Assembly: GCF_947502445.1 (NCBI RefSeq)
Contig: NZ_CANMZW010000037.1
Span: forward strand, 1 to 59,684
Direction: 5' to 3'
From: an uncultured Brevibacillus sp.
Lineage (GTDB): Bacteria; Bacillota; Bacilli; Brevibacillales; Brevibacillaceae
DNA length: 59,684 nt
The notes under the pieces are model-generated. The model saw nothing but the letters and a program-made list of their open reading frames with translations. It ran no database searches and was not told the origin of the DNA. Of the stretch, positions 27,623 through 36,184 are shown in pieces. Numbering within the stretch: position 1 is the stretch's first letter; each line of letters begins with the position of its first letter. The translations under genes and the position numbers were made by a program.

Positions 27623-29047
27623 TTATAGTTTGATTGCAATTAATTTAAGCTCCGTTAATTCCTCAACTGCATATTTGATGCCTTCACGGCCGAAGCCGCT
27701 ATCTTTTACCCCGCCGTACGGCATATTATCTACACGGAAGGTCGGAATATCGTTGATCATCACGCCGCCCACTTCCAGCTCCTCGGCTGCGCGCATAGCT
27801 GCGTGAATATCACTCGTATAGATCCCTGCCTGCAGGCCAAAACGGGAATCGTTGACGGCCTCGATCGCCTCATCGATGGTCTCAAATGGCGTAACGACAA
27901 CGATTGGACCGAATACTTCCTGGCAAGAGCAAGAAACATGTGCTCCTACGTTGGTCAGAATCGTAGGTGCATAGATTCGATCCGTAACTGCTTTGCCTCC
28001 GGTTACGACATGTGCCCCTGCATCGACTGCTTCCTGTACCCATGCACCCATCCGCTCATGGTCTTTCAAAGAGATGAGAGAGGACATATCCGTTTCTTCT
28101 TTCAGCGGATCACCCAGTACGAGCTTTTCAGTTGCCGCCTTGAACTTTTCGAGGAACTCCTCGTACTTGCTTTGGTGAATGTAGACGCGTTGGAGCGAGA
28201 TGCACACCTGGCCGCTAAAGGAAAACGCCCCCATCACGCAGCGGTCAATCAAAGCTTGCGTAATTTCCACATTGTGATCGATGATAACAGCCGAGTTGGA
28301 GCCGAGCTCCAAAGTCACCCGCTTGAGTCCAGCCTTGTTTTTCATGGCGATACCGACCGCAGGGCTGCCTGTAAATGTAATCGCCGCGATGCGACTGTCG
28401 CCGACAAGCTTTTCACCCACAACGGCACCTTTTCCAGGCAAAATGTTGAGAGCGCCTGCTGGCAAGCCTGCTTCGGCAAAAATGTCCGCCAAAATCAGCG
28501 AGCTGAGTGGCGTCTGACTTGCTGGCTTCAAAACGACTGTATTTCCCGCCGCAATCGCTGGTCCCACTTTATGTGCAACCAGATTGAACGGGAAGTTAAA
28601 TGGAGTGATCGCTCCCACGACACCGATCGGCTTACGAATTGTAAAGGCCAGACGTCCCTCGCCACCCGGAGCCGCATCGAGTGGTACAGTCTCTCCATGA
28701 ATACGCTTGGCTTCCTCCGCAGCGAATTTGTACGTTTGGATCGTACGGGCAATTTCTCCGCGTCCTGTACGCAGCGGCTTTGCAGCTTCCTGCGCGAGAA
28801 TGACCGCCAGCTCCTCCTTGCGAGCCTCCATGATGGCAACCGCTTTTTCCAAAATCAATGCCCGCTGGCTCGCTGGCATTTTTGCCATCACTTTACTCGC
28901 TGCTTTCGCTGCCTTAATCGCTTCATCTACATCGCCATCATCCGCTTGAGCAATCTCAGCCAGTAGCTCACCAGAAAAGGGGGAGTAGAGAGGTGCATAT
29001 TCTTTTGCTTCCATCCATTGTCCATTGATGTAAAGATGCTTTTTCAT
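27623..29047 (-). CDS. NAD(P)-dependent aldehyde dehydrogenase (probable succinate-semialdehyde dehydrogenase)
   Basis: 474 residues, normal ALDH length. Motifs: PFNFPFNLVAHKVGPAIAAGNTVVLKPA (cofactor and Lys), TFTGSPAVG, LELGSNSAV (catalytic Glu) and FSGQVCISLQRV (catalytic Cys). ALDH enzymes oxidise aldehydes to acids. Its place 18 bases after gabT suggests that it takes the succinate semialdehyde made from GABA to succinate. By sequence alone it is closer in style to the GapN/lactaldehyde group than to classical GabD, so another semialdehyde is possible. It is transcribed from the sigma-54 promoter upstream of gabT. Confidence 0.9.
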   Translation of the reverse strand: MKKHLYINGQWMEAKEYAPLYSPFSGELLAEIAQADDGDVDEAIKAAKAASKVMAKMPASQRALILEKAVAIMEARKEELAVILAQEAAKPLRTGRGEIARTIQTYKFAAEEAKRIHGETVPLDAAPGGEGRLAFTIRKPIGVVGAITPFNFPFNLVAHKVGPAIAAGNTVVLKPASQTPLSSLILADIFAEAGLPAGALNILPGKGAVVGEKLVGDSRIAAITFTGSPAVGIAMKNKAGLKRVTLELGSNSAVIIDHNVEITQALIDRCVMGAFSFSGQVCISLQRVYIHQSKYEEFLEKFKAATEKLVLGDPLKEETDMSSLISLKDHERMGAWVQEAVDAGAHVVTGGKAVTDRIYAPTILTNVGAHVSCSCQEVFGPIVVVTPFETIDEAIEAVNDSRFGLQAGIYTSDIHAAMRAAEELEVGGVMINDIPTFRVDNMPYGGVKDSGFGREGIKYAVEELTELKLIAIKL

Positions 29048-29065
29048 AGTGACCTCCCGCGCAAA

Positions 29066-30415
29066 TTAGTTCGTTACGTATTGGCTTTTCAGCACTTCCG
29101 TCATGATATCGAGCGCTTCCTCTAGCTGCTCGTCAGTAATGACCAGTGGAGAGAGGAAACGAAGCACGTTGCTGTGTACGCCAGCGGAAAGCACGATAAC
29201 ACCAGACTCGTAGCAGCCTTTTGTCAAACCAGCCACCAGCTCTTTTGCAGGTGCTTTTGTTTGTGGATCGGCAAATTCTACAGCGCACATCGCTCCAAGA
29301 CCACGAACCTCTGCAATCACAGGGAAATCTTTTTGCAGCGCAGTGAAATGCTGTTTGATGGTATCGCCGATGTATTGTGCACGTGCTGCCAGGTTTTCGC
29401 GCTCCATTTTCTCGATAACCGCAAGTGCCGCTACGCAGCCAAGCGGGCTTCCTCCATAGGTACCGCCGATTTCACCTGGATTCGGAGCGTCCATAATTTC
29501 AGCGCGACCCGTAACAGCAGAGATCGGCAGACCAGCTGCAATCGATTTAGACATGGTGATGATGTCTGGTTCGATTCCGAATTGTGTAGAAGCAAACATC
29601 GAGCCTGTGCGGCAGAAGCCTGTTTGAATCTCATCGGCAATGAACAAAATGCTGTGCTTTTTGCAAATTTCATAGACAGCTTGCACGAAGGATACAGGTG
29701 GTACGATGAATCCGCCCTCGCCCTGGATTGGCTCCATGATGACCGCAGCTACTTCTTCAGGTGCTACTTCAGTCAACAGGAAGTCTTCGAATTGGCGAAT
29801 GCAGAATTGAGCGTACTCATCATCTGTCATGGAAGCCGGTTTGTTCATTGGATACGGGAACTGTGCTTTATACGTAGCCGGAGCAAAAGGACCCATCTGG
29901 AATTTGTACGGCTTTACTTTGGAGGTGAGCGACATGCCGAGCAGCGTACGTCCATGGAAGCCACGGCTAAACGAAATGATTCCCGGACGTCCTGTAAATT
30001 TGCGAGCAATTTTTACCGCATTTTCTACTGCTTCTGCCCCGCTGTTAGCCAACATTGTTTTCTTCTCAAAGCTGCCTGGGGTGATTTGCGTCAATTTTTC
30101 AGCGAGTGCCACATATGGCTCATACATGCCTACGTGGAAGCATGGGTGAATATACTTGTCGAGCTGTTCTTTGAGTGCATCTACCACTTCTTTTGGACAG
30201 TGGCCTGCATTCAGCGTACCGATTGCCCCAGCGAAATCAATGTACGTGTTGCCATCCACGTCGTTCACCAGTGCACCAGAGGCGGTTTCTACAAAGATCG
30301 GTGTATTGTTGCCAACGCCCTTTGGAACGTACTGCTTTCTTTTTTCAATCAGTGCCGCTCCTTTTGGACCAGGTACACCTGCAGCTACATTTACGAATTT
30401 ACGCTGTTTGGACAT
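29066..30415 (-). CDS. gabT: 4-aminobutyrate aminotransferase
   Basis: 449 residues; class III PLP aminotransferase. Signatures: NSGAEAVENAVKIARKFTGRPG, FSRGFHGRT, EPIQGEGGFIVPP, LFIADEIQTGFCRTG and the PLP-lysine in IITMSKSIAAGLP. The set matches GabT, which moves the amino group of GABA to 2-oxoglutarate. The ribosome site AAGGAG is strong. It is followed by an aldehyde dehydrogenase and preceded by a perfect -24/-12 promoter and an upstream activator dyad, with the activator gene just beyond. The whole arrangement fits GABA catabolism switched on by a sigma-54 activator. Confidence 0.92.
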   Translation of the reverse strand: MSKQRKFVNVAAGVPGPKGAALIEKRKQYVPKGVGNNTPIFVETASGALVNDVDGNTYIDFAGAIGTLNAGHCPKEVVDALKEQLDKYIHPCFHVGMYEPYVALAEKLTQITPGSFEKKTMLANSGAEAVENAVKIARKFTGRPGIISFSRGFHGRTLLGMSLTSKVKPYKFQMGPFAPATYKAQFPYPMNKPASMTDDEYAQFCIRQFEDFLLTEVAPEEVAAVIMEPIQGEGGFIVPPVSFVQAVYEICKKHSILFIADEIQTGFCRTGSMFASTQFGIEPDIITMSKSIAAGLPISAVTGRAEIMDAPNPGEIGGTYGGSPLGCVAALAVIEKMERENLAARAQYIGDTIKQHFTALQKDFPVIAEVRGLGAMCAVEFADPQTKAPAKELVAGLTKGCYESGVIVLSAGVHSNVLRFLSPLVITDEQLEEALDIMTEVLKSQYVTN

Positions 30416-30481
30416 ATCGTTTCTCTCCTTCTATAAATGAATGGTTTATTGTAAGAGTTATGCCTTCTGCTACGTAAATAT

Positions 30482-30497
30482 AGCAATACCTGTGCCA
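30482..30497 (-). promoter_or_regulatory. Sigma-54 (-24/-12) promoter of the gabT operon
   Basis: On the minus strand TGGCAC-N5-TTGCT, a perfect match to the RpoN consensus TGGCAC-N5-TTGCW. It lies 67 bases before the gabT start codon. Confidence 0.9.
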
Positions 30498-30550
30498 ACG
30501 AAAAAAGCCTGATTTGATCAGCTTATTGCGGCGGTATTTTGCTCTGAAAA

Positions 30551-30596
30551 TTCAAAAATGAATCAAAGGCACAGGAAACCTCGATTCATTTTTGAA
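30551..30596. promoter_or_regulatory. Upstream activator sites (perfect 14-bp inverted repeat) for the gab activator
   Basis: Arms TTCAAAAATGAATC (30551-30564) and GATTCATTTTTGAA (30583-30596) are a perfect inverted repeat. Each arm itself contains the dyad TTCA-N4-TGAA, so it may be two operator copies 32 bp apart. They lie 54 to 114 bases upstream of the -24/-12 element, the normal position for a bacterial enhancer-binding protein. A terminator role for the preceding gene is less likely. Confidence 0.7.
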
Positions 30597-30615
30597 TTGA
30601 TTATTTACTTTTGAA

Positions 30616-32013
30616 TTAAGTTGACCTGACTTGATATTTTTGCAGCTTCCTCACCACGGAGGGCTGGCTAATCCCCAAAAGCTGTGCCATTTCTGCCGTC
30701 GTCCGACAACGCTCTGATGCATAGCGGAGCCATTTTTCCTCGACTTGCTCCAGCGCCTCCTTTAATGATATCGAAGCGATCCCCGGCTCCAGCATCGCTT
30801 GCTCTTCACCTGCGACACTAATTTCGGCAGGCAGATGCTGCGGCGTGATCACATCCTCATCAGCCGTTACGACCATTCGCTCCAACACGTTTTCCAGTTC
30901 TCGGACGTTGCCCGGCCAGGAATAATGCATCAAAGCGTGTGTCGCCGGGGGGTCGAGCCGTTTATCCATGCCGTACCGCTCGTTGAGTGTGCGTATGACG
31001 AGCTTGATCAGGGCAGCGATATCCTCCGGCCTGTTGCGTAGCGCTGGCACCTGAATCGGTACGACATTCAAGCGAAAGTAAAGATCCTGTCGGAACTTAC
31101 CTTCCTTCACCATCTTCTCCAGATCGCGGTTGGTGGCGGCGATCAGGCGAAAATCCACATCCCGGTACTGCATACTGCCTACTCGCTGCAGCCGTTTTTC
31201 CTGTATGACCTTTAAAAGCTTTGCTTGCAACGTCAGCGGCAGCTCGCCCAGCTCGTCCAAGAGCAGTGTGCCTTGATTCGCCAGCTCGATAATGCCAGGC
31301 TTACCGTTCTTTCCAGCCCCCGTAAAGGAACCTGCTTCATAGCCAAACAACTCCGACTCCAGCAAGCCCTCGGGGATCGAGCCGCAGTTTATCTCTACGA
31401 ACTGGCCGCCTGCACGTCGGCTGTGACGGTGTATTTCTTTGGCAATGACGTTTTTTCCAACACCGGACTCTCCTAGAATCAGAACCGTGGAGTCGACTAC
31501 TGCGACCTTTTTGATTAACCGCTCGATGACCTGCATCGGCTGACTGACAGCTACGAAGCCTTCGTTGTTTTTTTCGCGCAGCTCCTCAATCTCCGTTTCA
31601 AATTGCTTCAGCTGTTCTGTCAGACTCTCATAACGATGCTTCAGCTCCAAAATCTCCGTCAAATCATGGGAATAGCTAATGACTGAATGCAGGGAGCCGC
31701 CCTCGTTCCATACAGGATAGGCCGTTACCATCAGCTTTTTCCCGCCGGGGATTTCCTGCATCGTTGTTTGTGGTGTCCTCGCCTCGATTACTTTGCGTGT
31801 CACAGAGGGAGAGAATACCTTTTCTTTTTCGAGCTGAATGACGTTTCTGCCCAGCAGCTGCTCTTTTTCCAGACCATACATCTCGTAGCAGGAATCACCG
31901 ACCAGCTGAATATACCCTTCCCCATCGGTAATCAACAGGTGGTCGCGAGAGGTGTCGATAATCCCTTCTAATACGCGGCTCATCCATTTATCCTGGCTCT
32001 CATTGCTGTTCAT
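30616..32013 (-). CDS. Sigma-54-dependent activator, PAS-AAA+-HTH (GABA regulator)
   Basis: About 465 residues from ATG 32013 (AGGAGGGAGG upstream). An N-terminal PAS domain (about 10-120), a coiled coil (about 125-150), the AAA+ domain with Walker A GESGVGKN, the sigma-54 loop as GSFTGA (a Ser variant of GAFTGA), Walker B LLLDELGELPL, Arg finger region NRPEDI, and a Fis-like C-terminal helix-turn-helix (TTAEMAQLLGISQPSVVRKL). It sits directly upstream of gabT and ALDH in the same direction with an RpoN promoter in between, so it is the probable activator of GABA use; the PAS domain may sense the inducer. Confidence 0.92.
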   Translation of the reverse strand: MNSNESQDKWMSRVLEGIIDTSRDHLLITDGEGYIQLVGDSCYEMYGLEKEQLLGRNVIQLEKEKVFSPSVTRKVIEARTPQTTMQEIPGGKKLMVTAYPVWNEGGSLHSVISYSHDLTEILELKHRYESLTEQLKQFETEIEELREKNNEGFVAVSQPMQVIERLIKKVAVVDSTVLILGESGVGKNVIAKEIHRHSRRAGGQFVEINCGSIPEGLLESELFGYEAGSFTGAGKNGKPGIIELANQGTLLLDELGELPLTLQAKLLKVIQEKRLQRVGSMQYRDVDFRLIAATNRDLEKMVKEGKFRQDLYFRLNVVPIQVPALRNRPEDIAALIKLVIRTLNERYGMDKRLDPPATHALMHYSWPGNVRELENVLERMVVTADEDVITPQHLPAEISVAGEEQAMLEPGIASISLKEALEQVEEKWLRYASERCRTTAEMAQLLGISQPSVVRKLQKYQVRST

Positions 32014-32062
32014 CCTGCTGCCTCCCTCCTGCGTCAAGTAACGTGATTCGGTCTTTCTATCT

Positions 32063-32095
32063 AAAAAGGGGACACAAGACTGCTACTGTATCCCC
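32063..32095 (-). terminator. Terminator after the methyltransferase gene
   Basis: On the minus strand GGGGATACA and TGTGTCCCC form a 9-bp stem (one G-T pair) followed by TTTTT. It separates the methyltransferase gene from the downstream sigma-54 activator. Confidence 0.75.
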
Positions 32096-32235
32096 ATCGC
32101 TATTACAACTATTTTCTTCATTATAGGAGAATCGCCCAACACCGACAACCGGTAGGCTACGTATGTGATCAGGCAGGACTCGAGATAGACGTCAAAAGAA
32201 TGTTCACAGTCTTTGATGAACTGCGCATCCCTCTG

Positions 32236-32847
32236 TCAGGTGACGGGCTTTTTCAGGCACCACGTACTCATACAACGCAGTCCAGCGACATTGACTGTTT
32301 TAATCGGCTCAAAAAGCGTGCCCTGGAGTGCCACCGTAGTCTCCCGCATTATTTCTTCGTTTACTAGAAAACGAGTGCTGCCGTCTGGTAACAAGTATCT
32401 TTGATTGCCTAGCGGCTTGATCCTTTCTTCTATACCAATCGATGAAGCCAAACGAATAAACAACATTCCCCCTGGTGCAAGAACCCGCCACAGCTCCTCC
32501 ATCATTTGTTGAAAGTGAGCCTCGTCCTCGGCAAAGTGCAGCACCGCATTGCTTATGACAAAATCAAAGCTTTCTGTGGCAAAGCTCATACACTCAACCG
32601 CCTCTACACGCGCCTGCTCCTCTGACCAGACTGGGGCAAGCGTCGCTCCAAGCTCCCGAACGGCACGTATCGCGTCCTCCGAGCGATCAACGGCGTATAC
32701 CGTATAGCCATTACGCAAAAAATAGACTAGATTGCGCCCGCTTCCACAGCCGGCATCGAGAATGCGCATATCTTTTGTAATTCGCCCTTTTAACAACTGA
32801 TCAAATAAATAGATATCGATATTGCCAAACTGCTCAGCGAGATTCAT
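32236..32847 (-). CDS. Class I SAM-dependent methyltransferase
   Basis: About 203 residues from ATG 32847. Motif I is ILDAGCGSGRNLVYFLRNG, the acidic end of strand 2 is VYAVDRSEDAIRA, and strand 4 reads FDFVISNAVLHFAEDE, followed by ELWRVLAPGGMLFIRLASS. This is the general Methyltransf_11/TehB-like fold acting on a small molecule; the substrate cannot be told. It is transcribed divergently from the second sigma-54 activator and has its own terminator, so it appears unrelated to its neighbours. Confidence 0.88.
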   Translation of the reverse strand: MNLAEQFGNIDIYLFDQLLKGRITKDMRILDAGCGSGRNLVYFLRNGYTVYAVDRSEDAIRAVRELGATLAPVWSEEQARVEAVECMSFATESFDFVISNAVLHFAEDEAHFQQMMEELWRVLAPGGMLFIRLASSIGIEERIKPLGNQRYLLPDGSTRFLVNEEIMRETTVALQGTLFEPIKTVNVAGLRCMSTWCLKKPVT

Positions 32848-32936
32848 GTTCGATCCCTGCCTTTGTTTTTTTCTCATTCTAACATGCTATACTAGTGGCA
32901 TTTAGCGTCTACCTGCAAGAAAGGGGGATGATCCCT

Positions 32937-34328
32937 ATGTTTGCCCTGAACAACCTAGACAGTCTCCTTGAGCTTTTTTTCGACGGCGTCATTATCACCG
33001 ACAGGGACGGAATGATTGTCAAAGTAAACACAGCCTATCAGAAAATAGCAGGAAAAACAGCAGATGAGCTGATCGGCAAGGATATACGCAGTACAGTTGG
33101 AATCAGGCTTCATTCCAACGAATCCAGTACCATGCGCGTTCTTCAAGAAAGACGCCCCGTGACCATCATGCAACGCTCCACATCTGATTCAGGAGACAAA
33201 GAGTATATGACTACCGGGATGCCCATGTTTAATGAGCAGAACGAAATTGAGTTCGTAGTGAATTGTGTCCGCGACATGACAGAGCTGAACGAGCTGAAAC
33301 AGCATTTGAGCCGTGCGGAGCAGATGAATCAGAATTATCTGGAAGAGATCAAAACTCTGAAGCAGCAGCAGGAGCATGAAAACGGCTTGGTCATCCACAG
33401 CAAGGTCATGCTCGATGTAAAGGAAGCCGCGACCAAGGTTGCTTCCGTAGACTCTCCTGTGATGCTGCGCGGCGAGTCCGGGGTCGGCAAAGAGGTGATC
33501 GCCAAGTACATTCACCACAGGAGCAAGCGGTCAACAGGCGCTTTTATCAAGGTAAACTGTGGAGCCATCCCTGCCTCCTTGATGGAAAGCGAATTTTTCG
33601 GATATGAGACAGGTGCCTTCACCGGAGCAAACAAAGAGGGCAAGCCCGGTTTTTTTGAGCTCGCTGACAAGGGTACGCTCTTTCTTGACGAAATCGGCGA
33701 CATGCCTCTCGATCTGCAAGTAAAGTTGCTGCGCGTTTTAGAAGAACAAGAGTTTCGCAGAGTCGGAGGCATTAAAACCATCCGTTCTGATGTGCGGATT
33801 ATCGCTGCGACGAATCAGGATTTAGAGGAAATGGTAGAGCAAAAAGCATTCCGCAAAGATTTGTACTACCGGCTCCAGGTTTATCCGATCCTGATCCCTC
33901 CGCTGCGTGAACGAAAAGAAGAGATTCCGTTTTTCATTGAGCACTTTCTACAACGCTACCAAGAAAAGAATGCGATCCAAATTCAAATCACCCAGGAAGC
34001 CATTCATGTGCTTTGTCAGTACGACTGGCCTGGCAACATCCGTGAATTGATCAATGTCATGGAACGAATGGCGATTTCCTGTGCAAATGGTGAAATTTTG
34101 CCCGATCATTTGCCTAGAGAGCTGTTTGGCAATCTCGGAAAAATCATCCCCAAGACGTTTGGCGAGGAAGTAGAGCTGTTCGAATTCCAGGGGATGCAGC
34201 GAGCTCTCGCCTTGCATAAATCAACGCGAAAAGCTGCGAGTGCCTTGCAGATGAGCCAGCCTACCTTTGTACGAAAAATGAAGCTGTATGAAGCCAAATA
34301 CAGGAACGATCCAAATATGGATCAGTAA
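32937..34328 (+). CDS. Sigma-54-dependent activator, PAS-AAA+-HTH (symporter/C45 regulon)
   Basis: About 463 residues from ATG 32937, nine bases after AAGGGGG. A PAS domain (about 8-115), a coiled coil (about 118-150), AAA+ with GESGVGKE, an intact GAFTGA loop, Walker B LFLDEIGDMPL, and a C-terminal helix-turn-helix (STRKAASALQMSQPTFVRKMK). It is strongly related in layout to the GABA activator at 30.6-32.0 kb, suggesting duplication. Two 16-bp palindromes follow at its 3' end, then an RpoN promoter and a three-gene operon, so it most likely turns on the symporter and hydrolase genes. Confidence 0.92.
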   Translation: MFALNNLDSLLELFFDGVIITDRDGMIVKVNTAYQKIAGKTADELIGKDIRSTVGIRLHSNESSTMRVLQERRPVTIMQRSTSDSGDKEYMTTGMPMFNEQNEIEFVVNCVRDMTELNELKQHLSRAEQMNQNYLEEIKTLKQQQEHENGLVIHSKVMLDVKEAATKVASVDSPVMLRGESGVGKEVIAKYIHHRSKRSTGAFIKVNCGAIPASLMESEFFGYETGAFTGANKEGKPGFFELADKGTLFLDEIGDMPLDLQVKLLRVLEEQEFRRVGGIKTIRSDVRIIAATNQDLEEMVEQKAFRKDLYYRLQVYPILIPPLRERKEEIPFFIEHFLQRYQEKNAIQIQITQEAIHVLCQYDWPGNIRELINVMERMAISCANGEILPDHLPRELFGNLGKIIPKTFGEEVELFEFQGMQRALALHKSTRKAASALQMSQPTFVRKMKLYEAKYRNDPNMDQ

Positions 34329-34355
34329 AACCAGAAATCGATCCAATTATGGATC
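34308..34355. promoter_or_regulatory. Two 16-bp upstream activator palindromes
   Basis: GATCCAAATATGGATC (34308-34323) and GATCCAATTATGGATC (34340-34355), both GATCC-N6-GGATC, start 32 bp apart. The first overlaps the last codons of the activator gene. They lie about 55 to 100 bases before the -24/-12 promoter at 34410, the right place for enhancer binding. Confidence 0.8.
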
Positions 34356-34409
34356 GGTTTTGGATGATGCCGATGGTGACATCGCCTCTGTGGCGGTATT
34401 TTTCACCGT

Positions 34410-34425
34410 TGGCATTCTTTTTGCT
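34410..34425 (+). promoter_or_regulatory. Sigma-54 promoter of the symporter/C45 operon
   Basis: TGGCAT-N5-TTGCT, one mismatch from the RpoN consensus, 54 bases before the first gene of the operon. Confidence 0.85.
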
Positions 34426-34478
34426 AAAAGGGATATGCACGGGCAGGAGAGTACACAAAAAATAAAGGAGGGCTGATT

Positions 34479-34676
34479 ATGAATCGGATTCACGTTTTGG
34501 GACTTATTCCATTTATCGGGATGCTTGGGGGGATGCCTTTTGCCAATAAAGCGACCCCCTATGTGCTGGGAATGCCATTTTTAATGTTTTGGATTGTACT
34601 GTGGGTCGTTCTGACATCAGTCGTGATGGCCATCATCAATACGATTGATCCGGCGAATCAGAAGGAGGAAATCTGA
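34479..34676 (+). CDS. Small two-helix membrane protein (DUF3311-like)
   Basis: 65 residues, two hydrophobic helices (about 5-25 and 30-55) and the conserved ending NTIDPANQKEE. Small proteins of this kind precede sodium/solute symporters in many Bacillota and are thought to be accessory subunits. Its stop codon overlaps the symporter start (TGATG), which implies coupled translation. The ribosome site AAAGGAGGG is strong. Confidence 0.85.
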   Translation: MNRIHVLGLIPFIGMLGGMPFANKATPYVLGMPFLMFWIVLWVVLTSVVMAIINTIDPANQKEEI

Positions 34677-36145
34677 TGAATATTTCCATGCTAATTACGT
34701 TTGCCTTTCTGGTTGCCGCCATCCTGCTAGCTGTTCGCTCTGGTCTTGGCAAGAAGATGAGCTTGGAGCAATGGGCTGTTGGCGGTCGCGGTTTTGGAAC
34801 CGTTTTCGTGTTCCTTTTGCTCGCTGGGGAATTCTTTACGACGTTCACCTTTTTAGGCGGGAGCGGGATGATCTATCAGGTTGGCTCCCCTGCTTATTAC
34901 GTGCTCGCGTACATGACCTTGGCCTATGTTTTTTCCTACTATCTGCTTCCTCCGATCTGGCGGTATGCCAAAGAGCATTCGATTGTCTCGATCTCTGATT
35001 TCTTCCGTAGCAAATATCAGAGCTCGTCTCTCGGTATGCTGGTTTCTGTCGTCGGGATCATCGCTTCTGTCCCGGTTGTGGTTCTGCAATTGAAAGGGCT
35101 TGGAATCATCGTTTCGGAAACCTCCTACGGGATGATTTCACCGATCCTGGCGGTTTGGATCGGGACCATCGCTGTAACCGTGTACGTGATGATCTCTGGT
35201 ATTCACGGAGCTGTCTGGACTGCTGTGATCAAGGATATTTCGATCGTGCTTGTCGTCGTTTTTCTCGGCTTGTATTTGCCTTATCACTACTACGGTGGCT
35301 TCCAGCCGATGTTTGAAGCGGTACAAGCTGCCAAACCCGCTCATCTGACCCTCCCGGAAAAAGGACAGAGTCTTAGCTGGGTCATTTCCACAGTGCTATT
35401 GACGGCGGTTGGCTTCTACATGCAGCCTGGTTTATTCGCAGCGGCGCTGTCAGCCAAAAGCGAAAAGGTTTTTCGCCGCAATACCATCGTGATGCCGCTG
35501 TACACCTTACTGCTGCTCTTCGTCTTTTTTGTCGGGTATACCGCGATCTTGCAGGTTCCCGGCTTAAAAGGAGCTGATGGCGACCTGGCCTTGCTGCGCC
35601 TCTCGCTCCAAACCTTTGACCCATGGTTCATCGGGGTGATCGGCGGGGTTGGGCTATTGACGGCATTGGTACCCACCTCGGTCATTTTGCTCACGATCGG
35701 GACACTGTTTGCAACAAACATCTACAAGCCGCTCACGAAAACGACCAATGAAGTCCGCGTGGCCAAGGTAGCGAAACTGACCGTTCCAGTAGTAGCCTTT
35801 ATCGCCCTTTATTTTGTCATCAATGGCGGCAATGCGCTGTACGCTTTACTATTGATGTCCTTTAGCCTGATTACCCAGCTGTTCCCGGCGCTTCTGCTCA
35901 GCCTCTTTCCGAAAAATCGGATCAACAAATACGGAGCCTCCTGGGGAATTATTGTCGGCGTATCCACCGTCGTGTATTTGACGGTCACCAAGACGACGCT
36001 TGCTACCTTGTTCCCTGATCTGCCGCAGGTTGTAAAGGATTTTAATACTGGCTTTATCGCGCTCATTTTGAACATAGCAGTCGCACTGCTTGTCACGATG
36101 GCAACAAACAAAAATCTGGTTCAAAAAGATTCAATCACTACTTAG
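34676..36145 (+). CDS. Sodium/solute symporter (SSS family)
   Basis: 489 residues with about thirteen membrane helices. Typical SSS features are EQWAVGGRGFGTVFVFLLLAGEFFTTFTFLGG near the start, ISDFFRSKYQSS, MISGIHGAVWTAVIKD and a PTSVILLTIGTLFATNIYKPL segment in the region of the sodium sites. The substrate is unknown; pantothenate, proline and monocarboxylate carriers are relatives. It is expressed with the small accessory protein and a C45 hydrolase from an RpoN promoter, so it may import the compound that the hydrolase cleaves. Confidence 0.92.
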   Translation: MNISMLITFAFLVAAILLAVRSGLGKKMSLEQWAVGGRGFGTVFVFLLLAGEFFTTFTFLGGSGMIYQVGSPAYYVLAYMTLAYVFSYYLLPPIWRYAKEHSIVSISDFFRSKYQSSSLGMLVSVVGIIASVPVVVLQLKGLGIIVSETSYGMISPILAVWIGTIAVTVYVMISGIHGAVWTAVIKDISIVLVVVFLGLYLPYHYYGGFQPMFEAVQAAKPAHLTLPEKGQSLSWVISTVLLTAVGFYMQPGLFAAALSAKSEKVFRRNTIVMPLYTLLLLFVFFVGYTAILQVPGLKGADGDLALLRLSLQTFDPWFIGVIGGVGLLTALVPTSVILLTIGTLFATNIYKPLTKTTNEVRVAKVAKLTVPVVAFIALYFVINGGNALYALLLMSFSLITQLFPALLLSLFPKNRINKYGASWGIIVGVSTVVYLTVTKTTLATLFPDLPQVVKDFNTGFIALILNIAVALLVTMATNKNLVQKDSITT

Positions 36146-36184
36146 CATGGCTAAACAATTCAGTGAAACATGGAGGTTATCAGC

